DNA from: an uncultured Oscillospiraceae bacterium
GTDB taxonomy: Bacteria; Bacillota; Clostridia; Oscillospirales; Oscillospiraceae
Length of the DNA: 64,000 bases
Direction: 5' to 3'
NCBI GenBank assembly: GCA_910583885.1
Contig: CAJUAC010000010.1
Location: 4,297 to 68,296, forward strand
Positions 32,010-40,430 of this stretch are shown piece after piece. The position numbers were made by a program, and so were the translations under genes. Under the pieces are notes generated by a model. It was not told the DNA's origin. It was given only the letters and a program-made list of their open reading frames with translations, and made no database searches. Every line of letters starts with the position of its first letter. Position 1 is the first letter of the stretch.

Positions 32010-33128
32010 ATGAAAAGAATATTTGCCCTTTTGCTGTGCCTGATGATGGCATTCAGCACACTCGCCGGCTGTTCCGGCGGGGACAACAGCACCCCGGACA
32101 CCCCCACTCCCCCCGCTACCACGCCGGACACACCGGATACCGGCACGCAGGAGCCCGCCCCAGAGGCCCCCAGCACCCCTGCGCTGAGCGGCAAGATGAA
32201 GGTCGTGGCCACCAGCGAGTCCTATATCGACCTGTTTGACAAGTTCACCGAGGCCACCGGTGTGGAGGTGGAGCTTCTGAGCATGTCCTCCGGCGAGGTC
32301 CTCAGCAAGCTGCGGGCCGAGGGCGGCGTCCCCTCTGCGGACCTGTGGTTCGGCGGCGGCATCGACGCATTCATGAGCGCCAAGGACGATGGCCTACTTG
32401 AACAGGTGCAGTTTGACGCCATGGGCCAGCTCACCCCCGGCTTCATCGATCCCGATGGCTACTGGTTCTCCAAGGGCATCACCATTGTCGGCTTCTTGGT
32501 GAACAACTCCCTGGTCAAGGAGCTGAATCTGGAGGTGCCCCAGAGCTGGTCCGACCTGCTGGACGGGCAGTATGAGGGCGAGATCATCATGTCCAACCCC
32601 GCCGTCTCCGGCACCAACTACGCCGTGGTCAACGCCCTGCTCCAGAAGCTGGGCGAGGAGGAGGGCTGGGCCTTCTTTGAAGGCCTGGACAAGAACATCT
32701 CCTACTACAGCCGCCGGGGCAGCGACCCGAAGAACAAGGTCACTTCCGACGAATTTGCCGTGGGCATCACCTACCTGGACCGCACCATCGATGCCCTGCT
32801 GGCCGACTATGACGTCACCATCGTCTACCCCACCGACGGCATCCCTTGGGTGCCCGAGGGGGTGGCCGTGTTCAAGAACGCTGAGAATGCAGATGCGGCC
32901 AAGTACTTCGTGGAGTGGCTGTTCAGCGACGACGGCAACCTGCGCCAGCTGGCCGAGATCGACCAAAAGGACGGCATCAAGATCATCAAGCCCTCCCTGG
33001 AGGGTGTGGAGCTTGGCTATGACACCAGCATCCTCATGGACGAGGATCTGTCCCGGTTCGGTGCGGAGCGGGAGGCGGTCCTGGCCCGGTTCGAGGAGCT
33101 GATGGGCGACAAGGCCGTTGCCGAGTAA
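32010..33128 (+). CDS. ABC transporter substrate-binding lipoprotein (FbpA/AfuA type)
   Basis: 372 residues. Lipobox STLAGC with Cys at residue 21, then a Thr/Pro-rich linker (about 25-55), then a periplasmic-binding type II fold (MKVVATSESYIDLFDKFTEATGVEVELLSMSSGE, ADLWFGGGIDAFMSAKDDG, NKVTSDEFAVGITYLDRTIDALLADYDVTIVYP). Related proteins bind ferric iron, sugar phosphates or 2-aminoethylphosphonate. The permease ATG overlaps its stop codon, and a PHP phosphoesterase ends the operon, which favours a phosphorylated substrate. Confidence 0.88.
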   Translation: MKRIFALLLCLMMAFSTLAGCSGGDNSTPDTPTPPATTPDTPDTGTQEPAPEAPSTPALSGKMKVVATSESYIDLFDKFTEATGVEVELLSMSSGEVLSKLRAEGGVPSADLWFGGGIDAFMSAKDDGLLEQVQFDAMGQLTPGFIDPDGYWFSKGITIVGFLVNNSLVKELNLEVPQSWSDLLDGQYEGEIIMSNPAVSGTNYAVVNALLQKLGEEEGWAFFEGLDKNISYYSRRGSDPKNKVTSDEFAVGITYLDRTIDALLADYDVTIVYPTDGIPWVPEGVAVFKNAENADAAKYFVEWLFSDDGNLRQLAEIDQKDGIKIIKPSLEGVELGYDTSILMDEDLSRFGAEREAVLARFEELMGDKAVAE

Positions 33129-34816
33129 TGGAAAGGCTTTCCAACAACTACTGGAAAGGGGCATCGAAGGATGCCCCTTTCCGTTCTGCCGGGCTCCTTG
33201 CGGACAAGGCGCTGCTCACTGTCCTGCTGGGCAGCATCTGCGTATTTGTACTGTGGCCCATGGTGTGCATCGCCCTGCGCAGCTTCCGGGACAGCGGCGG
33301 CGGCTTCACCCTGGACCAGTACCGCGGGGTCTGGCACACCTACGGCAGGAGCCTGGGCAACAGCCTCTTCGTGGGTGCGCTGACGGCTTTCTTTTGTACA
33401 CTCCTCTCCGTGGCTGTTGCCCTGGTCCTTACCACCTCCCGTGGCTGGGCCCGGGCGCTGCTCATGGGGGTCCTGCTCATTACCATGGTCTCCCCGCCCT
33501 TCGTCTCCTCCCTGGCCTATATCCAGCTCTACGGCCGGCGGGGCTGGATCACCTACCGGCTGCTGGGCCTGCGCTGGTCCCCCTACAACCAGTGGGGCGT
33601 CATCTGGATGCAGTCGGTCTCCTTTGTCCCCCTCAACGCCATGTTTTTACAGGGCATCCTCTCCAAGCTGGACACAGGCAGCATCCGGGCCGCCCGGGAC
33701 CTGGGGGCCTCCCCCGCCTGCATCCTGCGGGATGTGGTGCTGCCCCTGATCCGGCCGGGCATCCTGGTCTCGCTGCTGCTGTCCTTCATCCGCTCCATGG
33801 CGGACTTCGGCACCCCCACCATCATCGGCGGACGGTTCAACACCATCGCCTCCGACATCTACCTGAAGCTCATCGGCTACTCCGACCTGGAGATGAGCGC
33901 GGCCATGAACATGTTCCTGATGGCCCCCTCCATTGCCGCCTTTTTCCTTTACCGCCGCCTCATGCGCCAGTGCAATGCCATCACCGCCGCCCGCCAGGAC
34001 CGGCAGGCAGCCCTGGACCTGCCCCTTAGCCGCTGCGGCGGCGTGGGCATCCTGGCCATCCTGGTCAGCGGCCTGTTCTTCCTGATGATGGCGCTGCAAT
34101 ACGCCTGCATCTTCCTCACCGGGTTCCTGAAGGTGTCCCAGGGGGCCTACGCCTTCACCCTCCAGTACTGGGAGCAGCTGATGAAGTACAACCTCACCAG
34201 CCTGTGGCGCAGCGTGGGCTATGCCCTGACCGTCTCCCTGGCGGGCACCCTCTTCGCCATGCTGTTCGCCTACTACATGGAGCGGCGGCAGGTGGCGGGC
34301 CGCAGCTTCTTCGACTGCCTGGTGACTCTGCCCTATATGCTGCCGGGCACCTGCTTCGGCATCGGCTATATCCTGGCCTTCAATGCCCCGCCTCTGCGCC
34401 TGACGGGCACCGCCGTCATCGTCATGGCAAACATGCTCTTCAAGCAGCTGCCCACTGCCACCAAGCTCTGCTCCGCCGCCCTGACCCAGATCCCCGTCTC
34501 CCAGGAGCTGGCCGTCCGGGACCTGGGGGGCGGCCACTGGTCCGGCCTGCGGGACGTGATCCTGCCGGGCCTTCGGCCCGCCTTCCTCAGCTGCTTTGTC
34601 TACAACTTCTCCAGCAGCATGACCACGGCGGGAGCCGTCATTTTCCTCATCGACCCTGGCCGGCAGCTGGCGGTATTCCGCCTGTTCGACGCGGTATACC
34701 AGGGCGAGTACGCCATCGCCTCCCTCATCGCCACCTGTATCATCGCCATTGTCCTGGCAGTGGAGGCGCTGGCCTATCTGATTACCATGAAAGCGGGGTC
34801 CCGCCATGTATCTTGA
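33128..34816 (+). CDS. ABC transporter permease, fused two-domain type
   Basis: 562 residues with about 12 hydrophobic helices in two homologous halves. Each half has an EAA-type loop: RAARDLGASPACILRDVVLPLIRPG in the first and AVRDLGGGHWSGLRDVILPGLRPA in the second. This is the FbpB/AfuB arrangement. It overlaps the binding-protein stop (TAATG) and the ATPase start by 11 bases. Confidence 0.92.
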   Translation: MERLSNNYWKGASKDAPFRSAGLLADKALLTVLLGSICVFVLWPMVCIALRSFRDSGGGFTLDQYRGVWHTYGRSLGNSLFVGALTAFFCTLLSVAVALVLTTSRGWARALLMGVLLITMVSPPFVSSLAYIQLYGRRGWITYRLLGLRWSPYNQWGVIWMQSVSFVPLNAMFLQGILSKLDTGSIRAARDLGASPACILRDVVLPLIRPGILVSLLLSFIRSMADFGTPTIIGGRFNTIASDIYLKLIGYSDLEMSAAMNMFLMAPSIAAFFLYRRLMRQCNAITAARQDRQAALDLPLSRCGGVGILAILVSGLFFLMMALQYACIFLTGFLKVSQGAYAFTLQYWEQLMKYNLTSLWRSVGYALTVSLAGTLFAMLFAYYMERRQVAGRSFFDCLVTLPYMLPGTCFGIGYILAFNAPPLRLTGTAVIVMANMLFKQLPTATKLCSAALTQIPVSQELAVRDLGGGHWSGLRDVILPGLRPAFLSCFVYNFSSSMTTAGAVIFLIDPGRQLAVFRLFDAVYQGEYAIASLIATCIIAIVLAVEALAYLITMKAGSRHVS

Positions 34817-35576
34817 GCTGAAGCATATCCACAAGTCCTTTGGCGGCAGGCCGGTGGTCCAGGACCTGTCCCTGGGCCTGGACCGGGGCGGGCTGCTGTG
34901 CATCCTGGGCTCCTCCGGCTGCGGCAAGACCACCACGCTGAATATGATCGGGGGCTTTTTATCCCCCGACGCCGGCCAGATCCTCCTGGACGGGGAGGAC
35001 ATCACCGCCTCACCCCCCGAGGGGCGGCCGGTGTCCACGGTGTTCCAGTCCTACAGCCTCTTCCCCCATATGACCGTGCTGGAGAATGTGATCTACGGGC
35101 TGAAATTCCGGGGCGTAAAGCGGGGGCCGGCCCGGGAGAAGGGGCGGCGGTATCTGGAGATGGTGGGCCTGGCGGAGTACGCCAACGCCCGGGTCTACGA
35201 GATCAGCGGCGGCCAGCAGCAGCGGGTGGCCCTGGCCAGGGCGCTGATTGTGGAGCCCAAGCTGTGCCTGCTGGACGAGCCCTTCTCCAACCTGGACGCC
35301 GCGCTGCGTTTCCGGATGCGGGAGGAGCTGAAGGGGCTCCAGCGGGAGCTGGGCATGACCATGGTGTTCGTCACCCACGACCAGGAGGAGGCCCTCCATC
35401 TGGCAGACCGGGTCGCTATTATGGACCAGGGCTTTTTGGTCCAGGAGGGCAGCCCCCTGGAGCTGTACCGCTGCCCTGCCAGCAGCTTTGTGGCGGATTT
35501 TCTCAACCTGGACCAGCTGGTCTGGGGGGAGGACGGCACGCTGATGAAAATTATCAAAAAAGGAGAGGATTTCTGA
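34806..35576 (+). CDS. ABC transporter ATP-binding protein (FbpC/PotA type)
   Basis: 256 residues. Walker A GSSGCGKTTT, Q-loop FQSYSLFPHM, signature ISGGQQQRVALARAL, Walker B LCLLDEPFSNLD and switch His FVTHDQ are intact. It lacks the long C-terminal TOBE domain of full FbpC. Its stop overlaps the PHP gene's start. Confidence 0.93.
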   Translation: MYLELKHIHKSFGGRPVVQDLSLGLDRGGLLCILGSSGCGKTTTLNMIGGFLSPDAGQILLDGEDITASPPEGRPVSTVFQSYSLFPHMTVLENVIYGLKFRGVKRGPAREKGRRYLEMVGLAEYANARVYEISGGQQQRVALARALIVEPKLCLLDEPFSNLDAALRFRMREELKGLQRELGMTMVFVTHDQEEALHLADRVAIMDQGFLVQEGSPLELYRCPASSFVADFLNLDQLVWGEDGTLMKIIKKGEDF

Positions 35577-36229
35577 TGCTGGTAGATATGCACCTGCACG
35601 CCCTGCCCCACTCGACAGACAGTTTTATCACCCTGGCGCAGATCGTGGCCCAGGCCAGATCCCGCGGGCTGGATGCCGTGTGCCTGACAGACCACGACAG
35701 CATAGGCGGCTGGGAGGCCGCAGCGGCCTACAGCCGGGAGGTTGGATTCCCCATTTTCCTGGGTGTGGAGTACTTCTCTCTCCAGGGGGATATCACCGCC
35801 TGGGGGATCGGCTCCATCCCGGACGGGCGGGTGGAGGCCCAGGCCTTCATCGACCAGGTCAACGCCGCCGGGGGCTTCTGCTGCGCCTGCCACCCCTTCC
35901 GGAACAACAACCGGGGGCTGGCGGCACATCTGGGCCAGGTAACGGGGCTCCACGGTGTGGAGGTTTTCAACGGCAGTACCAGCCCGGAGGCCAACCAGAC
36001 CGCCCTGGACTGGTGCCGGGAGCTGGGATTACAGCCCATCGGGGCCAGCGACGCCCACGTCCCAGAGCAGGTGGGGAAATATGCCACCTGGCTGCCGGAG
36101 TGGGTGGATACCACAGCGGACTTTGTCTCCCTGCTGCGCACGCGCCCGGTCCGGCCCGCCGTCTGGAACGGCAGCGGCTACGAGGTGGCGGATCCCTGCG
36201 GCCGGGCCCTGGCGGCCTTTCCATCATAG
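35576..36229 (+). CDS. PHP-domain phosphoesterase
   Basis: 217 residues, a single PHP domain. Metal-binding motifs are all visible: DMHLHALPHS, LTDHDSIGGW, ACHPFRN and ASDAHVPEQVGKY. PHP enzymes hydrolyse phosphate esters using a trinuclear metal site. Coupled by TGATG to the ATPase gene and followed by a strong terminator, so it is the last gene of the importer operon; it may dephosphorylate the imported compound. Confidence 0.88.
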   Translation: MLVDMHLHALPHSTDSFITLAQIVAQARSRGLDAVCLTDHDSIGGWEAAAAYSREVGFPIFLGVEYFSLQGDITAWGIGSIPDGRVEAQAFIDQVNAAGGFCCACHPFRNNNRGLAAHLGQVTGLHGVEVFNGSTSPEANQTALDWCRELGLQPIGASDAHVPEQVGKYATWLPEWVDTTADFVSLLRTRPVRPAVWNGSGYEVADPCGRALAAFPS

Positions 36230-36242
36230 CCCGGCAATTGGG

Positions 36243-36274
36243 CGGCGCGGCAACCCAGCCGCGCCGTTTTTTTT
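36243..36274 (+). terminator. Terminator of the ABC/PHP operon
   Basis: CGGCGCGG, loop CAACCCAG, CCGCGCCG followed by eight T. Confidence 0.93.
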
Positions 36275-36382
36275 GCACGCAGCGGTGGCATGGAGGATGG
36301 ACAAAGCTGCCATTCTGTGGTAGAATCAGCCATAGAATCCCACCCCTCTTTTTGCGGTGGGAGCGCGAGGAGGAACCCGGTT

Positions 36383-37966
36383 GTGAAGGAGAAAAAAGGA
36401 TTTTATTTGCGCTGGCCGTGGAATGTGGTGGTCTATGTACTGCTGTTCGTGGTTTTGCGCATTTTTGCTATCCCGGTCGTGCTGCTTTTGATGTCCGCCC
36501 AGCGCAGGAACAACCCCAACGGCGCAGCAGAGGGCTACTGCCTCAGCCGGACCAGGAAGCGCCTGACCTGGCTGTTCCTGGCGCTGCTTGCATGGCTGCT
36601 GGCTATCTCCCTGGGGGCGGTCTTTTACATGGGGATGGAGCAGGACCGTGCCTACTGGGAAGCTGCGGACTATGCGACGCTGGCGGTCTCCGGCGGCGGG
36701 GCGGTGCTGTTCCTCCTCCTGGGGATCTGGCTGTGCTATACCGCCCTGCGGGATACCTTTTTCCCCGCCAAAAGCGCCCTGGCCCAATCCATCCGCAACC
36801 AGCTGCCCTATCCGGATGAGGCCCCGCCTGTGGAGGAGCTCTTTGCCATGGTGGACAACGACCTGAAGGAGGACGCCATGTGGTTCGGCCCGGTGGGCAT
36901 CGGCCGGGAGTGGGTCCTGGGGGACGGGGCAAACCGGATTGACCGTATCCGGGGCATCTTCCTCATCAATGAGATCCACCAGCACCAGACCAAAACCGGT
37001 GTACGCACCAGCCGGGAGATGGAGCTGGTCCTGATCGACAACCGCTGGCAGCGGACCGGCACCAGCTTCAACAGCCTGAGCGACCTCCAGGCGGCGGTAG
37101 ACTGCCTGGCCCTCCGGGTGCCGGACGCCGCCCGGGGCGGGAGCAGCCAATGTACCAGCTTTTGGACCATGGACGAGAGTGCGCAGGAGGAGTTTGAGCG
37201 GGATTTCCGCCAGAAGCAGGGCCGCCGCGCCTCCTCCCAGCTCCAGCAAGAGGCCGGCGGGACACAGGATATGATCCTGGCCTGCGGCGGCGAGGTGACA
37301 AGCCGGGTGACACTGCCTCTGGCGGAGGCGTATTTGCGGCGCTGCCTCGCTGGGGAGGCGGGGAGCTTTACCTTGACGCCCACCCGCCCCATCGAGGGCG
37401 CAGGCAACTCCTTCCGTGCCCTGCGGGTGGCGGCGGCGGGCGGCCAGGCGCAGCTGGTATTGGAGCTGGCCGGCGGCCAGGAGGGCCTTGCCAAGGTGAT
37501 GGCCCCACCGGCGGCCCAGGGCGTCCTGGCAGGCTGGCTCCGGCGGGCAGCCCCGGGCCTGGAGGGCTGGGAGCCCTTACATATCCGCAGCCACGGCCCC
37601 CAGCGGGCGCCGGCCGGCCAGCAGCGGCCCTCCCAGGCCCGGCTGTCCCTGGTCTATGTCAGCGGTGCGGCAGAAAACCATTCCACTTTCACCAAGGAGG
37701 ACATCCAGGTGGCTGCGGAGGGGATTGTCAGCGGTGAGTACCAGCTGGTGGACCTGACCCACGAGGAGGGCTACCTGTGGATCCGCGTCACGGCGGGCGA
37801 TCAGCGGGATGGACGCTGTACTGTGGAGGCCACCCGGCCAGAGGGTGGGCAGCTGCAATTTTACACAGCAAAAATGCCGCCGCGGGCGGCGGCGGCGTGG
37901 CTGACAGGCTATCCCCACGGACAGTTCCTGCCGGGCGGCAAGGACTGGAAGCGGGTAAAGAAGTAA
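36383..37966 (+). CDS. Membrane protein of unknown function
   Basis: 527 residues from a GTG start with AGGAGG 9 bases upstream. Three hydrophobic helices at the N-terminus (about residues 9-32, 52-76, 90-115), then a soluble part with no recognised motif. The middle (VGIGREWVLGDGANRIDRIRGIFLINEI) and a C-terminal segment (HSTFTKEDIQVAAEGIVSGEYQLVDLTHEEGYLWIRVTAG) look like repeated small alpha/beta units. It precedes the Sel1 protein by 21 bases and is probably cotranscribed. Confidence 0.8.
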   Translation: MKEKKGFYLRWPWNVVVYVLLFVVLRIFAIPVVLLLMSAQRRNNPNGAAEGYCLSRTRKRLTWLFLALLAWLLAISLGAVFYMGMEQDRAYWEAADYATLAVSGGGAVLFLLLGIWLCYTALRDTFFPAKSALAQSIRNQLPYPDEAPPVEELFAMVDNDLKEDAMWFGPVGIGREWVLGDGANRIDRIRGIFLINEIHQHQTKTGVRTSREMELVLIDNRWQRTGTSFNSLSDLQAAVDCLALRVPDAARGGSSQCTSFWTMDESAQEEFERDFRQKQGRRASSQLQQEAGGTQDMILACGGEVTSRVTLPLAEAYLRRCLAGEAGSFTLTPTRPIEGAGNSFRALRVAAAGGQAQLVLELAGGQEGLAKVMAPPAAQGVLAGWLRRAAPGLEGWEPLHIRSHGPQRAPAGQQRPSQARLSLVYVSGAAENHSTFTKEDIQVAAEGIVSGEYQLVDLTHEEGYLWIRVTAGDQRDGRCTVEATRPEGGQLQFYTAKMPPRAAAAWLTGYPHGQFLPGGKDWKRVKK

Positions 37967-37987
37967 ATAAAAAGGAGAACAAAGGTC

Positions 37988-39223
37988 ATGGCAGCAGTTT
38001 TGAGCAATGAGGTCAAGCAGGCGTTAGAGGACATCTACTACCATGTGCGTACGGGCCGGGGCAAGGAGGCATTCGCCCTGCTGGAGCGGGCCTCCGAGGC
38101 CGGCGACGGGGACGCCAGCTGTGTGCTGGCCCGGTGCCTGTGCGGCTATCAATACGTCTGGAGCGGCCACGGCTTCCCGGAGGACGACCAGCGGGCAGTC
38201 AAGCTCCTGCACAAATCCGTGGAACAGGGCAGCGCCCTGGGGGTGCTGGTAGCCCTGCGCAGCGGGGAGCTGACGCCCTCAGTGCAGAAGAAAATGCCCT
38301 TCGCCAGCCTCCAGGAGGCATTTGACCAGGTGGAGGCCATGGCAGAGGCTGGGGATGCCTTCTGCCAGTATATTGTGGGCAACAGCTATTTCTGGTGGGA
38401 TTTCCTCCGCATCCAGAACAAGGGGAAGGATTCCTTCCCCAGCCAGGCGGCCTTTAAAGCGTACCTGAAGGAAAATATTTCCAAATGCGAGGGGTGGTTC
38501 CAGAAGGCCCTCCAAGGCGGCATCCATTTTGCGGCCAACAACCTCAACCGCTATTACTCCCAGGGCGACGAAGACATCATCGCCCCCCAGCCGGAAAAGG
38601 CGAAGGATTTGTGGAAGACCGGCGCAGAGCTGGGCTATCCTGTCCACCAGTCCATCTACGCCAAGAACCTGGAGAAGGCCGGGCGGAAGGAGGAGGCCCT
38701 CCACTGGTACAGGGAGGCCGCCGAGGGCGGTGAGCCGGGGGGATGGTGCGATGTGGGCCGCTGCTACTTCAACGGGATCGGTACAGAGCAGGATGAGGCC
38801 TATGCTGTCCAGTGCTTTGAGAAGGGCGTCTCCAAGGGGGAGACCGGCTCCTGCTGCCTGCTGGGCAAGGCTTATTACTATGGCCGCGGCGTCCAGCAGG
38901 ACTACGCCAAGGCATTCCAGCTGCTCTCCAGCGCCTATGACCGGGGCAACGCATGGGGCGTGTATTACCTGGGCGAGTGCTGCTTCAACGGCTGGGGCAC
39001 CCCCCAGGACTATGCGGCGGCCAGGATGTACCTGGAGCAGGTGGATTGGGACAACAGCGATGTCTACTATATGCTGGGCTTTATCCACGGGCGGGGCCTG
39101 GGGGTTGCGGCGGACATCCCCAAGGGGGTTGCCTACCTCCAAAAGGCCGGGAACCACGCGAAGGCCAAGGAGGAGCTGCTGCACTACAAGAAGACACTCT
39201 TTGGCAAGTGGGTCCGCCGGTAA
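37988..39223 (+). CDS. Sel1-repeat (TPR-like) protein
   Basis: 411 residues without signal peptide or membrane helix. At least six Sel1-type repeats of about 36 residues, clearest from residue 200 on: EALHWYREAAEGGEPGGWCD, YAVQCFEKGVSKGETGSCC, KAFQLLSSAYDRGNAWGVYY, AARMYLEQVDWDNSDVYYM. Such proteins are scaffolds for protein-protein contacts. AAAAGGAG precedes the ATG. An inverted repeat begins at its stop codon. Confidence 0.88.
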   Translation: MAAVLSNEVKQALEDIYYHVRTGRGKEAFALLERASEAGDGDASCVLARCLCGYQYVWSGHGFPEDDQRAVKLLHKSVEQGSALGVLVALRSGELTPSVQKKMPFASLQEAFDQVEAMAEAGDAFCQYIVGNSYFWWDFLRIQNKGKDSFPSQAAFKAYLKENISKCEGWFQKALQGGIHFAANNLNRYYSQGDEDIIAPQPEKAKDLWKTGAELGYPVHQSIYAKNLEKAGRKEEALHWYREAAEGGEPGGWCDVGRCYFNGIGTEQDEAYAVQCFEKGVSKGETGSCCLLGKAYYYGRGVQQDYAKAFQLLSSAYDRGNAWGVYYLGECCFNGWGTPQDYAAARMYLEQVDWDNSDVYYMLGFIHGRGLGVAADIPKGVAYLQKAGNHAKAKEELLHYKKTLFGKWVRR

Positions 39224-39279
39224 GAGCCTGTTTAATATCTCAACGTGTGCGGATTGGTGAGATGTTAAACAAGCTCTAA
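39221..39279. repeat. Imperfect inverted repeat of about 22 bp arms
   Basis: Left arm AAGAGCCTGTTTAATATCTC and right arm GAGATGTTAAACAAGCTCT, 15 bases apart. Includes the stop codon of the Sel1 gene. MITE-like or terminator-like. Confidence 0.7.
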
Positions 39280-39311
39280 GGGGCGGCACTCCTTTGCCAT
39301 GGGCTGATAAC

Positions 39312-39530
39312 AGACAGCGGGGCCTCTGCCCCGCTGTCTTAGCGTATCAAAAAAGGTGCTTTGCACCTTTTTTGAAGGGGAAGGATCGGGCCGGGTGCGG
39401 CCCGCAAAGTACTTTTTCGACGTACACGCCGCCGAAAAAGTGATTGAAATTGATTCGCGTCTGCGGACGCGAACTCCTGCGGAGGGCTTTTTTGACAGTC
39501 TGAGACAACGGGGCCTCTGCCCCGCTGTCT
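39312..39530. repeat. Duplicated GC hairpin flanking a poly-A/T hairpin
   Basis: The 26-base hairpin with arms GACAGCGGGGC/GCCCCGCTGTC at 39313-39338 recurs with a single change at 39504-39529. Between them lies a perfect AAAAAAGGTGC/GCACCTTTTTT hairpin (39349-39373) that could terminate in both directions. No gene was seen in 39224-39604. Confidence 0.75.
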
Positions 39531-39604
39531 GCTCTTTTTCTGGCCTGCTTGCTGACAGCAGGAATTCTGTGTGGTCAATCCCTGCCCTCCATAACCCGCA
39601 TTTT

Positions 39605-39835
39605 TTAACGGTTTGCCCCCTTCGGTGGGGTCGGATTATTGGTCAATCCCGCAATATAGTCGATCGATACATTATACATCACTGCAAGACGGATTATCAG
39701 GGAGAACGGTGGTTCCCGCTTCCCCTGCTCATAATTTGTGTATGTTGTCTTTGGCATCTCCAGAAGCCTTACCAGCGCATCCTGTGTTAAATCGGCATCC
39801 TCCCGTAAATCCCGGAGCCGGGGATAATACGCCAT
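39605..39835 (-). CDS. XRE-family HTH regulator
   Basis: 76 residues, a single helix-turn-helix domain: RLRDLREDADLTQDALVRLLEMPKTTYTNYEQGKREPP, then SLIIRLAVMYNVSIDYIAGLTN. ATG at 39835 has AGGAGG upstream. Divergent from a small gene; the intergenic region carries three copies of a TACA-N5-TGTA motif, likely its operator. Confidence 0.9.
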   Translation of the reverse strand: MAYYPRLRDLREDADLTQDALVRLLEMPKTTYTNYEQGKREPPFSLIIRLAVMYNVSIDYIAGLTNNPTPPKGANR

Positions 39836-39875
39836 AGAGCACCTCCTATCATCAGATACTTTAAGAATGCCACAA

Positions 39876-39925
39876 TACAACAAATGTAGTTGACAAAATA
39901 CAATCCATGTTATACAATATATGTA
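39876..39925. promoter_or_regulatory. Triple TACA-N5-TGTA operator
   Basis: Sites at 39876-39888, 39899-39911 (last base differs) and 39913-39925. The third covers the -10 element of the plus-strand promoter. Confidence 0.7.
39890..39918 (+). promoter_or_regulatory. Promoter of the small gene at 39948
   Basis: TTGACA (39890-39895), 17-base spacer, TACAAT (39913-39918). Confidence 0.8.
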
Positions 39926-39947
39926 TTATATTTTGTTGAGGATACAT

Positions 39948-40178
39948 ATGAACCACATTAATTCAAATTTATCAGGCATTTACGCCACCTTGGTTGGCCG
40001 GGTTGACGAGGCGATCACCCTCCTGGAGCAGATGGCGGAGGAGCAGACTTTCGATTGGTTCCACCTTATACAGGTCACGGAGTTACTGAAAAACGCGCTC
40101 CTGGAGGCAGAGGAAGGGTACATCGAGCTGGCCGTTGAGGAGCCAGATAGCAGTCTGACCGACCTCCCACCACACTAA
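39948..40178 (+). CDS. Small hypothetical protein divergent from XRE regulator
   Basis: 76 residues from ATG at 39948 (GAGG upstream). Predicted all-helical, acidic, no Cys, no signal. Segment GRVDEAITLLEQMAEEQTFDWFHLIQVTELLKNALLEAEEGYIEL has the heptad-like pattern of a small helical bundle. Not recognised. The tight divergent layout with operators suggests it is the main target of the XRE regulator. Confidence 0.7.
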   Translation: MNHINSNLSGIYATLVGRVDEAITLLEQMAEEQTFDWFHLIQVTELLKNALLEAEEGYIELAVEEPDSSLTDLPPH

Positions 40179-40199
40179 CCCCCGTCAAAGCGCACAAAA

Positions 40200-40227
40200 C
40201 GGCGGCCGCTTTTTTGGCGGGCCGCCG
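40200..40227 (+). terminator. Hairpin after the small helical gene
   Basis: Arms CGGCGGCC and GGCCGCCG; loop contains a T run, no T tail. Confidence 0.45.
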
Positions 40228-40250
40228 TGTCTGTCCTGTAGATCTTCCCA

Positions 40251-40279
40251 TTGCAATATGCCTGGAAATCCTGTATAAT
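40251..40279 (+). promoter_or_regulatory. ssnA-ygfK promoter
   Basis: TTGCAA (40251-40256), 17-base spacer, TATAAT (40274-40279); start near 40286. Confidence 0.85.
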
Positions 40280-40285
40280 ATAGTA

Positions 40286-40390
40286 TCTTTAAATTGTGGT
40301 AGCTGTAACGAAGTGCCGTGCGCACGGGCTGCAACTATCACTCAGCCTGTGCTTGAGTGTTTCAAACCGACCGGTTTGGAACACTTTTTC
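40286..40390 (+). promoter_or_regulatory. Structured leader with terminator: candidate riboswitch
   Basis: Between the promoter and ssnA: stem GTGGTAG/CTATCAC (40296-40302 with 40335-40341) closing a loop with a GC hairpin (CCGT/ACGG); then CACTCA/TGAGTG (40339-40344 with 40353-40358); then an intrinsic terminator AGTGTTTCAAACC/GGTTTGGAACACT (40356-40368 with 40373-40385) and T tail. The three stems share bases, so they are mutually exclusive, as in transcriptional riboswitches. It does not match the classical guanine aptamer. Confidence 0.6.
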
Positions 40391-40430
40391 TTGAATACAT
40401 CCAGTGGATATTAAGGAGGAGGAATACCGC

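Noticed and set aside
40296..40341. A guanine-type purine riboswitch before ssnA
   Set aside because: The conserved three-way-junction sequences of the classical purine aptamer are absent.
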